The notes under the pieces are model-generated. The model saw only the letters and a program-made list of their open reading frames with translations. It was not told where the DNA came from and ran no database searches. From UBA8687 sp964564655 (lineage in GTDB: Bacteria; Nitrospinota; Nitrospinia; Nitrospinales; VA-1): 7,408 bases of DNA. A program made the translations under genes and the position numbers. This document shows positions 1-6,169 of the stretch, piece after piece (position 1 is the stretch's first letter; each line of letters opens with the position of its first letter). The stretch spans positions 1 through 7,408 of the forward strand of contig CAZMBO010000074.1 of the NCBI GenBank assembly GCA_964564655.1, given 5' to 3'.

Positions 1-22
1 ACTATTTGATTGGCATTATTTT

Positions 23-50
23 TTGTAAAACATACTTAAAATGTTATGAT
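23..50 (+). promoter_or_regulatory. sigma70-like promoter with extended -10, upstream of the SUMF1-type lipoprotein gene
   Basis: A -35-like TTGTAA (23-28, four of six consensus bases) is followed after 16 bases by TATGAT (45-50, five of six). TGT lies directly before the -10, which gives the extended -10 form TGnTATGAT. Transcription would start near 57, about 23 bases before the ATG at 80. Seen directly: the two hexamers and their spacing. Inferred: that they are used. In AT-rich DNA such matches arise by chance, but the position is right. Confidence 0.45.
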
Positions 51-79
51 TCAACCCTTTTACAATTCTTACTAAAAAA

Positions 80-973
80 ATGCGACTTTTTAAATCATTT
101 ATTCCATTTGCTTTATTTTTCTTTTTATATGCCTGCTCAGATCAACCGGTTGATAAGGCAGAGGATGCTTTGCACCCAAGCTTATCGGAATTGCCAGAAA
201 TAATTGAAGAGTCGGTACAATTATCCGAGCAAGGTATAGTTCCCATTAAGATCAGACCTGAGGATCAGAAAAAGGCAGATAAGGCTCCAGAGGGAATGGT
301 GTTTATTAAAGGGGGCTGCTTTGTTATGGGTAATGATTATACCCAGGAAGATGAGAAACCGGAGCATAAAGTTTGTTTGAGCGATTTTTATATGGATAAG
401 TTTGAGGTCACTCAAGCTCGCTGGGAAAAGTTGATGGGATATAATCCCTCAAAATTTTCTGGCGCAGATTTGCCTGTTGAGCAAGTCAATTATGAAAATG
501 TTCAGAAATTTATAAAAAAATCCGGGGGTAACTGCCGGTTGCCAACGGAGGCTGAATGGGAATACTCAGCCCGAGGGGGTGCCCAAACACGGTATTTCTG
601 GGGAAATATGGTTAATGAACAATATACCTGGTATGAAGAAAACTCTAAGGGAAGCACGCAGGTTGTAGGTTCTAAACTACCTAATCAATACGGTTTATAC
701 GATATGATGGGAAATGTATGGGAATGGGTCGATGACTGGTATGAACCTTACTATCAAATCCGCACCCAGAATAATCCAACAGGACCTGAAACCGGTGAGT
801 CAAAAATAGTACGTGGTGGTTCGTTTAATTCTTCTGCAGGTGCTTTAAGAATAACAAACCGCGTATGGCTTCACCCAAAAAATAAAGTTTTTCCGAAAGT
901 CACTACCTACGGTCAAATTATGAACGAAGTCTATAACTTTATAGGTTTCCGTTGTGCCAAATCCATTTCATAA
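80..973 (+). CDS. SUMF1/formylglycine-generating-enzyme-fold lipoprotein, probably non-catalytic
   Basis: The 297-residue product begins with a lipoprotein signal: a basic start (MRLFK), a Phe-rich hydrophobic stretch and lipobox LYAC with Cys19 as the lipidated residue. Ser at +2 would favour the outer membrane under the E. coli sorting rule. An acidic linker (about 22-70) leads into a SUMF1/FGE-sulfatase domain (about 71-293). Hallmarks are GGCFVMG (78-84), FEVTQARW (108-115), RLPTEAEWEYSARGG (153-167), GLYDMMGNVWEW (205-216), VRGGSF (244-249) and the closing GFRCAK (289-294). True formylglycine-generating enzymes carry two active-site cysteines shortly after the GGS motif; here the aligned positions are about Ser251 and Leu256. 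Formylglycine synthesis is therefore unlikely, and a structural or ligand-binding role on the cell surface is more plausible. Cys80 and Cys99 could form a disulfide. No clear Shine-Dalgarno precedes the ATG, but the signal peptide fixes this start. The gene stands alone and converges on fur 50 bases downstream; I see no clear terminator between them. Confidence 0.9.
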   Translation: MRLFKSFIPFALFFFLYACSDQPVDKAEDALHPSLSELPEIIEESVQLSEQGIVPIKIRPEDQKKADKAPEGMVFIKGGCFVMGNDYTQEDEKPEHKVCLSDFYMDKFEVTQARWEKLMGYNPSKFSGADLPVEQVNYENVQKFIKKSGGNCRLPTEAEWEYSARGGAQTRYFWGNMVNEQYTWYEENSKGSTQVVGSKLPNQYGLYDMMGNVWEWVDDWYEPYYQIRTQNNPTGPETGESKIVRGGSFNSSAGALRITNRVWLHPKNKVFPKVTTYGQIMNEVYNFIGFRCAKSIS

Positions 974-1023
974 ATCTGAATAGCCCTGGTAATTAGATCC
1001 TGGAAAGAGCTAGTCAGAATAAG

Positions 1024-1452
1024 TTAACGGCATTCGCTACAAAGGCCGAACATGTCGAGTTTGTGGGAGGTGATGGTAAAACCGTTGCGGCTGGCAACTT
1101 CTTCCTGGAATTTTTCAATCAGGGGATGATTAAATTCGATAATTTTTCCACATTCGGTGCAGATCATATGATCGTGATGACTATGCATGTACTTATGCTC
1201 ATACCTTTTTTGTCCATCACCAAAATCCAATTCTGATGCAAGGCCGCTTTGGGTTAAAAGTGCCAAGGTCCGATAGACCGTTGCTAGTCCGACTTTAGGC
1301 TCTATAGCAGTAACCAGATTATACAGCTCTTCCGCACTGACATGATTTTCACAATCAATAAATGCGTTCAGCACGGCGCGTCTTTGTTTAGTAATTTTTA
1401 GTTTGTTCTGGATTATATAATCTTCCAAAACTTCCAATTCTTTGCTTGCCAT
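1024..1452 (-). CDS. fur: Fur-family metal-dependent transcriptional regulator
   Basis: This 142-residue protein has the usual Fur length. The N-terminal winged helix (about 1-85) contains the family recognition segment VGLATVYRTLALL (54-66). The C-terminal dimerisation and metal domain holds the His-rich motif HSHHDH (90-95), Cys98 and Cys101 of the first CxxC, and Cys138 and Cys141 of the second, together a structural zinc site. By alignment to E. coli Fur from memory, Glu106, Glu113 and His130 fall at regulatory metal positions. The motif HDHMICTECGKIIEF fits the Fur branch better than Zur or PerR, but ferrous iron as effector is inference. An SD-like AAGAG lies six bases before the ATG. 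It sits directly downstream of hisS on the same strand, with the junction lost in an assembly gap, so co-transcription is likely but unproven. Any promoter would lie in the gap or further upstream. No Fur box was recognised in the window. Confidence 0.93.
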   Translation of the reverse strand: MASKELEVLEDYIIQNKLKITKQRRAVLNAFIDCENHVSAEELYNLVTAIEPKVGLATVYRTLALLTQSGLASELDFGDGQKRYEHKYMHSHHDHMICTECGKIIEFNHPLIEKFQEEVASRNGFTITSHKLDMFGLCSECR

Positions 1453-1466
1453 ATAGCGCTCTTAAA

Positions 1467-1566
1467 NNNNNNNNNNNNNNNNNNNNNNNNNNNNNNNNNN
1501 NNNNNNNNNNNNNNNNNNNNNNNNNNNNNNNNNNNNNNNNNNNNNNNNNNNNNNNNNNNNNNNNNN
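1467..1566. other. assembly gap of 100 Ns
   Basis: Exactly 100 unknown bases lie between the 3' part of hisS and the 5' end of fur. A round 100 is a common scaffolder placeholder, so the true length should not be trusted. The gap removes the last residues and stop codon of hisS and any hisS-fur spacer. The minus-strand reading frame appears to run across the Ns and stop at about 1413, but its final 17 codons are fur's own 5' end read in the wrong frame, so that extension is not a real protein. Confidence 0.97.
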
Positions 1567-2735
1567 CCTGAATCTACTTCACTTTCTCCTATTATTAGGG
1601 TGAAGCGACAATTTGATTTGTTGGCTTTACGCATCTGACTTTTCATGCTCGCCATTTCATAATCACGTTCTACTTTAAAGCCCGCAAGTCTAAGCTCATG
1701 GGCCGCTTGAAAACCTGGAATTTTGGCAGCTTCACCGAGGCAAATCAAAAAGATATCAGAATTATTATTGGGATTTGCTTCTTCTTTAAAGGGGATTAAT
1801 GAAACCAGCCGCTCCATTCCCAAGGCAAACCCAAAACATGGAGTAGAAGGCCCAGAAAGTTCCTCAACCAAGGTATCGTATCGGCCGCCACCACAAATAG
1901 CATTTTGTGATCCCAGGTTTTCTGAGGTCACTTCAAACGCGGTCATATTGTAGTAGTCCAGTCCGCGTACTAGATTTGTGTTAATGGTGTAAGGGGTATT
2001 CGCAATATCCAACAATTTTTGTACTTCTTTAAAGTGTTGCTCACTGGTTTCATCCAAATGATCTATCATTTTGGGTAGGTCTTTAGCTACTTCTTTACAT
2101 TGTTCAACTTTGCAATCGAGTATGCGTAATGGGTTTTTCTCATACCGGTTGATACAGTTCTTGCAAAGTTGATTGAGATATTTTTTAATTTCTAATTTTA
2201 AAAATTTTCTGTATTGGGGACGGCAACTATGGTTTCCAAGGCTATTAATCTGGAGTTTGGAGTCCTCTATGCCCAATTCGCGAAAAAATTCGATGAGCAT
2301 TGTCATCACTTCTACATCAACTGTAGGACTAGGAGATCCCATTGCTTCAACTCCGATTTGATAAAACTGCCGTAGCCTTCCAGCTTGGGGCCGCTCATAT
2401 CGGAACATGGGGCCAATATAAAACATTTTGGTTACGGATGGAGGAGCGTACATTTTATGTTCAATATAAGCGCGAACAACTGATGCAGTTCCTTCAGGTC
2501 GTAAAGTTATTGAATCACCACCTCTATCTTCAAAGGTATACATCTCCTTTTCTACGATATCTGTTGTTTCTCCTATACTGCGAGAAAATAGCCGTGTGTC
2601 TTCAAATATTGGAATTCGAATTTCTTTAAACCCGTAGCGAGGGAAAATTTTGTGTGCGATAAATTCGACCCATTGCCATTTCCAAATTTCGTTAGGCAAT
2701 ATGTCTTTTACGCCACGGATACTTTGTAATTTCAT
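1567..2735 (-). CDS. hisS: histidyl-tRNA synthetase (3' end missing in the gap)
   Basis: A class II aminoacyl-tRNA synthetase that charges tRNA-His with histidine in the cytoplasm. About 389 residues are visible of an expected 415-430. Catalytic-core signatures are IRGVKDILPNE (6-16) at the start, RPEGTASVVRAYIEH (79-93) and FRYERPQAGRLRQFYQIG (111-128) for motif 2 and its loop, the histidine-binding LVRGLDYYNMTAFEV (255-269), AICGGGRYD (279-287), and motif 3 FGFALGMERL (301-310). The anticodon-binding domain begins near 325 and breaks off at GESEVDS, so roughly 30-40 residues are lost. Four cysteines (191, 194, 208, 213) surround NPLRILDCK in the insertion region and could bind a metal; I believe the pattern occurs in other bacterial HisRS. 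The start matches the family, although no Shine-Dalgarno is visible. It follows fbp by 97 bases on the same strand; I found no convincing promoter or terminator there. Confidence 0.96.
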
Positions 2736-2834
2736 AGTTGTTGTAAAGTTAGATTTTTATTTATTGTTAGTAATGGAAAAGCAAGGAATGCGGTTTTGAA
2801 GAAGGATCGTTTGAGGCCGTTTGCGTGGGCAATT

Positions 2835-3869
2835 TTAACCGCTTAACCACTTAAACCAACCCCCTTCATTAACCTTTGATGCGAGATGAGTTTCTGCCAT
2901 TTCCACATCATTTTTACTGCCGATAAATAGAGGTAGTCGATCATGAATTCCCTTAGGAACAATATCCAGAATACGTTTATCACCTGTAGAGGCTTTTCCA
3001 CCAGCATTTTCCACTATAAATGCAAGAGGTGCTGCCTCGAAAGAGAACCGTAATTTACCTTCAGGGCTATTTTTGTCTTTTGGATACATAAACAGACCGC
3101 CTTTTAACAAAGTACGGTGAAAGTCAGCCACAAGCGAACCGACATAGCGAAGTTTATAAGGTCTACCAGAAGAAGGCTTGTCTTCTTTTAGATAGGACAC
3201 AAGATTCTTTTGATTTTCATCCCAAATACCCCAGTTACCTTCATTAGCGCTATAAACAGAACCTTGCTCAGGAATTTTCAGGTTCGGATGAGAAAGAAAA
3301 AACTCTCCTAATGAGGGGTCTAGTGTAAAACCATGAACTCCTTGACCAGAAGTGTAGACAAAAATCGTACTGGATCCGTAAACTATATAACCAGCAGCTA
3401 CTTGCTCTTCTCCTTTTTGTAGTATGTCTTCATTTGTTACGGTACCTCTCACACTCTTTTTTCGGTATATAGAAAATATGGTTCCTATGCTGACATTTAC
3501 GTCAATATTAGAGGAGCCATCAAGTGGGTCCATAACAAATATATATTTTCCTGGATCATCTTCAGGTGGAATTATATATGGATCCTCTCTTTCTTCGGAA
3601 GTGATCGCGCATACTGTTCCTGAATTGCCAATAATATTTGTAAAGGTGAGGTCAGAAAATTCATCTAGCTTTTGAACTTCTTCCCCTTGAATATTGATTT
3701 TGCCTGTTAGGCCAAGAATATTTTCCCCGATTCCAGCACTATTAACCGCCTGGGAAATAATTTTTGACGCCATCATTATTTCGGCTAACAAACTGGTAAA
3801 TTCTCCTGTGGCACCAGGAATTAATTTTTCTTGCCGACGAATATGCTGAAGAAGGGTAGTGCGTTGCAT
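2835..3869 (-). CDS. fbp: class I fructose-1,6-bisphosphatase
   Basis: Hydrolyses fructose 1,6-bisphosphate to fructose 6-phosphate, the committed step of gluconeogenesis (and of the Calvin cycle where present). At 344 residues it has the usual class I length. Metal and phosphate binding residues are visible: the Glu pair of SEE (91-93), MDPLDGSSN (113-121) with Asp114 and Asp117, and the active-site signature GKLRFSFEAAPLAF (271-284) with Glu278, which fits the PROSITE FBPase pattern as I recall it. YKLRYVGSLVADFHRTLL (238-255) is the conserved substrate-binding region. The N-terminus is short and shows no targeting signal. It lies behind typA on the same strand but has a strong promoter of its own at 4016-4043, giving a 5' leader of about 140 bases. 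A weak GGA about 12 bases upstream is the only Shine-Dalgarno candidate. Confidence 0.97.
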   Translation of the reverse strand: MQRTTLLQHIRRQEKLIPGATGEFTSLLAEIMMASKIISQAVNSAGIGENILGLTGKINIQGEEVQKLDEFSDLTFTNIIGNSGTVCAITSEEREDPYIIPPEDDPGKYIFVMDPLDGSSNIDVNVSIGTIFSIYRKKSVRGTVTNEDILQKGEEQVAAGYIVYGSSTIFVYTSGQGVHGFTLDPSLGEFFLSHPNLKIPEQGSVYSANEGNWGIWDENQKNLVSYLKEDKPSSGRPYKLRYVGSLVADFHRTLLKGGLFMYPKDKNSPEGKLRFSFEAAPLAFIVENAGGKASTGDKRILDIVPKGIHDRLPLFIGSKNDVEMAETHLASKVNEGGWFKWLSG

Positions 3870-3904
3870 GAATTATTTTAATCCATATAGAAAGAGTTGC
3901 TTAA

Positions 3905-3971
3905 ATTTTAATGCGTATGCCTCTTAAATTAAAATAAAAAGCCATTTAAGATTAACATAATTGAGCTTTTT
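3905..3971 (-). other. AT-rich fbp leader with overlapping, mutually exclusive stems
   Basis: In the predicted fbp leader RNA, AAAAAGC (3971-3965) can pair with GCTTTTT (3942-3936), which is followed by ATTTT, resembling a weak terminator with a 22-base loop. Two other perfect stems compete with it: CTTAAAT (3950-3944) with ATTTAAG (3929-3923), and ATTTTAAT (3935-3928) with ATTAAAAT (3912-3905). These complementarities are seen directly. An attenuator-like switch is only inference, because stems this AT-rich are weak and can arise by chance. Confidence 0.25.
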
Positions 3972-3991
3972 TTATTAATTAACTCCGCATT

Positions 3992-4011
3992 CTTTTGAAA
4001 CGCTTTTGAAA
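3992..4011 (-). repeat. tandem 9-base direct repeat at the predicted fbp transcription start
   Basis: On the minus strand TTTCAAAAG occurs at 4011-4003 and again at 4000-3992, so the copies are offset by exactly 11 bases, about one helical turn. The pair starts a few bases past the -10 hexamer and covers the predicted transcription start. Position and phasing would suit an operator for a regulator binding one face of the DNA. No regulator is assigned, and chance is possible in AT-rich DNA. Confidence 0.35.
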
Positions 4012-4015
4012 ATAG

Positions 4016-4043
4016 ATAATAGTTCTTTGTTTTATTGTGTCAA
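4016..4043 (-). promoter_or_regulatory. strong sigma70-like promoter for fbp
   Basis: On the minus strand a perfect -35 TTGACA (4043-4038) is followed after 16 bases by TATTAT (4021-4016, five of six consensus bases). Transcription would start near 4009 and run through a leader of about 140 bases to the fbp ATG at 3869. The -35 begins two bases past the hairpin behind typA, so the position fits a separate fbp transcription unit. It is the best promoter match in the window. Confidence 0.6.
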
Positions 4044-4044
4044 T

Positions 4045-4064
4045 AAATAGGTTTATACCTATTT
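4045..4064 (-). terminator. hairpin directly behind the typA stop, possible weak terminator
   Basis: AAATAGGT, loop ATAA, then ACCTATTT form a perfect 8-base-pair stem that begins on the base after the typA stop codon. The stem is AT-rich and is followed by ATTGACAC, not a T-run, so termination would be inefficient. It may instead protect the mRNA 3' end. The next bases are the -35 of the fbp promoter. Confidence 0.35.
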
Positions 4065-5900
4065 TTAGACTGGCGCGGCAACCTGACTTGAGGATTTCAA
4101 ATACCTTTTTCTATCATTTTCGTTGAGAATCTTTTTTCGCAAGCGGATATTTTTTGGAGTAATCTCTGCCAATTCATCCTCGTTCAAAAAACTAAGAATT
4201 TGTTCAAGGCTCATTTTTGTGGCAGGTGTCAGGATGATATTTACATCCGACCCAGAGGCTCTCATATTTGTCAGTTTTTTTTCTTTACAGACATTTACAA
4301 CGAGGTCATTGTCTTTGTTATTTTCTCCCACAATCATCCCTGTATAAACTTCTTCTCCTGGTCCCCAAAACAATGTTCCACGTTCTTGAAGATTAAATAG
4401 TGAAAATCCAGTTGTAGAACCATTTTCTAGGGCTATTAAAACCCCATTAATTCTTTGGGCAATTTCTCCGCAATGGGGAATAAATTTATGAAAAGTTCTA
4501 TTTAATACACCGGTACCTTTTGTCAGAGTGAGAAACTCAGAACGGAACCCAAATAACCCACGTGTGGGTATGACAAACTCTAGCCTGCAATTTCCTTCTT
4601 TTTGGGTCATGTTTTGCAAAGTGGCTTTTCTTTTCCCTAGAGCCTCCATAACATTGCCTAGATAAGTTTCTTCAATATCAACAATGACAAGCTCTTCCGG
4701 TTCATGGGGTTTTCCGTTTATTTCTTTTATTAAAACCTCAGGTCGGGAGATGCAAAACTCGTAGCCCTCGCGGCGCATGGTTTCAATGAGAATGGTAAGA
4801 TGGAGTTCACCTCTTCCAGAAACTTTAAAAGTATCCTGCGTATCAGTTTCCTCAACTCTCAATGAGACATTCGAACGGATTTCACGGAATAACCGATCAC
4901 GAATTTGTCTAGACGTTACGAACTCTCCTTCGCGTCCGGCAAAAGGGGATGAGTTTGAGGAAAAATGAATAGCAAGAGTTGGTTCATCTATTTCAATGAC
5001 AGGTAAAGCATCTGGGAATTCTGTGTCCGTAATTGTTTCACCAATTTCAACCTCCTTCATACCAGCAATCCCTATAATATCCCCGGTTATTGCTATTTCG
5101 GACTCCACTTTTTTTAGCCCTTCATAGGTATATAGTTTCGACAAAGAAAAATTTTGAGGATCACCCTTGCGGTCTATTTGGGTATAATTTTTCTTGGCCT
5201 GAACCCGACCACGATTTACTTTTCCAACGGCAATCCTGCCGACATAATCATCATAATCCATGGAGGAAACCAGCATTTGAAATCCTGCTTCCGAATCGCC
5301 TTCGTGGTTGGGTACTTTTTCGATAATCATATCAAGAAGAGGGGTGATATCGTTGTTCGGCGCCAAAGGTGTCGATCTTGAAATACCTTGTTTGGCCGAA
5401 GTATAAATAATAGGAAAGTCTAATTGCTTATCATTGGCTCCTAAATCAACGAACAAATCAAAAACTTCATCCACAACTTGCTCTGTCCGGGATGCGGGGC
5501 GATCAATTTTATTAACGACCACAATTGGATTCAGTCCAAGCTCTAAAGATTTTTTTAATACAAACCGTGTTTGCGGCATAGGGCCTTCAACGGCATCCAC
5601 TAAAAGCAATACCCCATTGACCATTTTTAATATGCGCTCAACCTCGCCACCGAAATCAGCATGTCCGGGGGTATCGACAATATTAATTTTATGATCCTTG
5701 TAAAATATAGCTGCATTTTTTGAGAAAATAGTGATACCCCGCTCTTTTTCTAATTCGTTGCTATCCATGATGCAACTACCAGAGAGTTCGTTGTCTCGGA
5801 ACATACCGCTTTGTTTTAATAGGCAGTCCACTAAAGTAGTTTTCCCGTGGTCAACGTGAGCAATGATACCAATGTTTCTTATAAATTTTTTATTTAACAT
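4065..5900 (-). CDS. typA: ribosome-associated translational GTPase TypA/BipA
   Basis: A 611-residue translational GTPase related to EF-G and LepA that binds the 70S ribosome and affects 50S assembly and stress or low-temperature growth. All G motifs are intact: G1 AHVDHGKTT (14-22), G2 within EKERGITI (51-58), G3 DTPGHADFGGEVERI (76-90), G4 NKID (130-133) and G5 SAK (168-170). The segment EGPMPQTRFV (105-114) is typical of TypA. Beyond the GTPase domain lie the beta-barrel (about 205-295), EF-G-like domains III and V (about 305-385 and 400-480, with TRGLFGFRSEFLT at 446-458) and the TypA-specific C-terminal domain (about 485-600) containing GSTTGFSLFNLQERG. Length is normal. The ATG has a good Shine-Dalgarno, AAAGGA, three bases upstream, the clearest in the window. 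It is divergent from xerD; I could not settle on a promoter in the 269 bases between them. It heads the minus-strand block typA, fbp, hisS, fur. Confidence 0.97.
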   Translation of the reverse strand: MLNKKFIRNIGIIAHVDHGKTTLVDCLLKQSGMFRDNELSGSCIMDSNELEKERGITIFSKNAAIFYKDHKINIVDTPGHADFGGEVERILKMVNGVLLLVDAVEGPMPQTRFVLKKSLELGLNPIVVVNKIDRPASRTEQVVDEVFDLFVDLGANDKQLDFPIIYTSAKQGISRSTPLAPNNDITPLLDMIIEKVPNHEGDSEAGFQMLVSSMDYDDYVGRIAVGKVNRGRVQAKKNYTQIDRKGDPQNFSLSKLYTYEGLKKVESEIAITGDIIGIAGMKEVEIGETITDTEFPDALPVIEIDEPTLAIHFSSNSSPFAGREGEFVTSRQIRDRLFREIRSNVSLRVEETDTQDTFKVSGRGELHLTILIETMRREGYEFCISRPEVLIKEINGKPHEPEELVIVDIEETYLGNVMEALGKRKATLQNMTQKEGNCRLEFVIPTRGLFGFRSEFLTLTKGTGVLNRTFHKFIPHCGEIAQRINGVLIALENGSTTGFSLFNLQERGTLFWGPGEEVYTGMIVGENNKDNDLVVNVCKEKKLTNMRASGSDVNIILTPATKMSLEQILSFLNEDELAEITPKNIRLRKKILNENDRKRYLKSSSQVAAPV

Positions 5901-5950
5901 TTTTCCTTTATTATTAACTATTTATAGTGAAGTAACTCAATATATACTTT

Positions 5951-5971
5951 AGGGCTTTAAGAAGCCTTTTT
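5951..5971 (+). terminator. intrinsic-terminator-like hairpin on the plus strand with no plus-strand gene before it
   Basis: On the plus strand AGGGCTT (5951-5957) pairs with AAGCCTT (5962-5968) around the loop TAAG. The stem has seven pairs including one G-U, and it runs into a T tract (5967-5971) with a second T run at 5975-5982. This is the classic intrinsic terminator shape, and it points rightwards. On the minus strand the stem lacks a following T-run. The only gene to its left is typA on the opposite strand, so the stop signal has no obvious client. Confidence 0.5.
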
Positions 5972-5983
5972 ACATTTTTTTTC

Positions 5984-6061
5984 TGTGAAGAGGGGCCGCG
6001 GAAAGCGGAATTTAACTGTTACGAAGTTTCTGGGACGGGATATGCCAATAGGGGACCATAA
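5984..6061. other. unexplained GC-richer patch in the typA-xerD intergenic region
   Basis: This stretch is clearly richer in G and C than the very AT-rich flanks. It contains CCGC-GGAAA-GCGG (5996-6008), able to form a short hairpin, and several G runs. Two plus-strand frames are open across it: one runs to TAG at 6096-6098 and could start with GTG at 5985 (37 codons), and the other runs to TAA at 6059-6061 without a usable start. Neither has a Shine-Dalgarno, and I recognise no protein or RNA family. It could be a small RNA, part of the typA leader, a dispersed repeat or a decayed gene. Confidence 0.25.
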
Positions 6062-6080
6062 GTTTTATTTCAAAAAATTC

Positions 6081-6095
6081 TTCTATAATATAGAA
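6081..6095. repeat. perfect 15-base palindrome containing a consensus -10 hexamer
   Basis: TTCTATA, A, TATAGAA is a perfect 7-1-7 inverted repeat. It contains TATAAT (6084-6089) on the plus strand and TATATT/TATTAT on the minus strand, so it could be an operator or a shared -10 region for the divergent typA and xerD genes. No good -35 sits at the right distance on either strand, so promoter use is uncertain. Confidence 0.35.
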
Positions 6096-6102
6096 TAGCA
6101 GA

Positions 6103-6131
6103 TTGATAGTAAGAAACAAAACAAAAATATT
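6103..6131 (+). promoter_or_regulatory. candidate sigma70-like promoter for xerD
   Basis: TTGATA (6103-6108, five of six) is followed after 17 bases by AATATT (6126-6131, four of six). Transcription would begin near 6138, about 32 bases before the xerD ATG. A weaker alternative, TTGTAA (6135-6140) with CATGAT (6158-6163) after 17 bases, would start transcription almost at the ATG and give a leaderless message. Sequence alone does not decide between them. Confidence 0.35.
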
Positions 6132-6169
6132 TATTTGTAACTTATTGAATATTATAGCATGATTTGAAT

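Noticed and set aside
974..1023. Terminator between the convergent lipoprotein and fur genes
   Set aside because: I found no stem followed by a T-run in these 50 bases on either strand.
1413..1466. Apparent C-terminal extension of HisRS beyond the Ns overlapping fur
   Set aside because: These codons are the fur start region in another frame. The frame is kept only because 100 placeholder Ns contain no stop codon.
3951..3960. Minus-strand TTATGTTAAT resembling the XerD half of a dif site
   Set aside because: No XerC-like arm lies six bases upstream, and the match sits in AT-rich leader DNA. The xerD gene elsewhere in the window is not evidence that dif is here.
4010..4022. GATAAT-containing stretch as a possible Fur box
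   Set aside because: Only one short half-like match exists and no 19-base symmetric element is present. It overlaps the fbp -10 region by composition alone.
5912..5940. TTGAGT with TAATAA on the minus strand as a typA promoter
   Set aside because: The spacing is 18-19 bases and transcription would begin at or beyond the Shine-Dalgarno, so the message could not use its own ribosome binding site.
5985..6098. 37-codon plus-strand frame starting at GTG
   Set aside because: It has no Shine-Dalgarno, a weak start and no recognisable family, and a second frame is equally open over most of it. It is kept only as part of the unexplained GC-richer patch.
6164..6169. TTG start for xerD
   Set aside because: An ATG lies two codons downstream and neither start has a Shine-Dalgarno, so ATG is the simpler choice. 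The difference is two residues.
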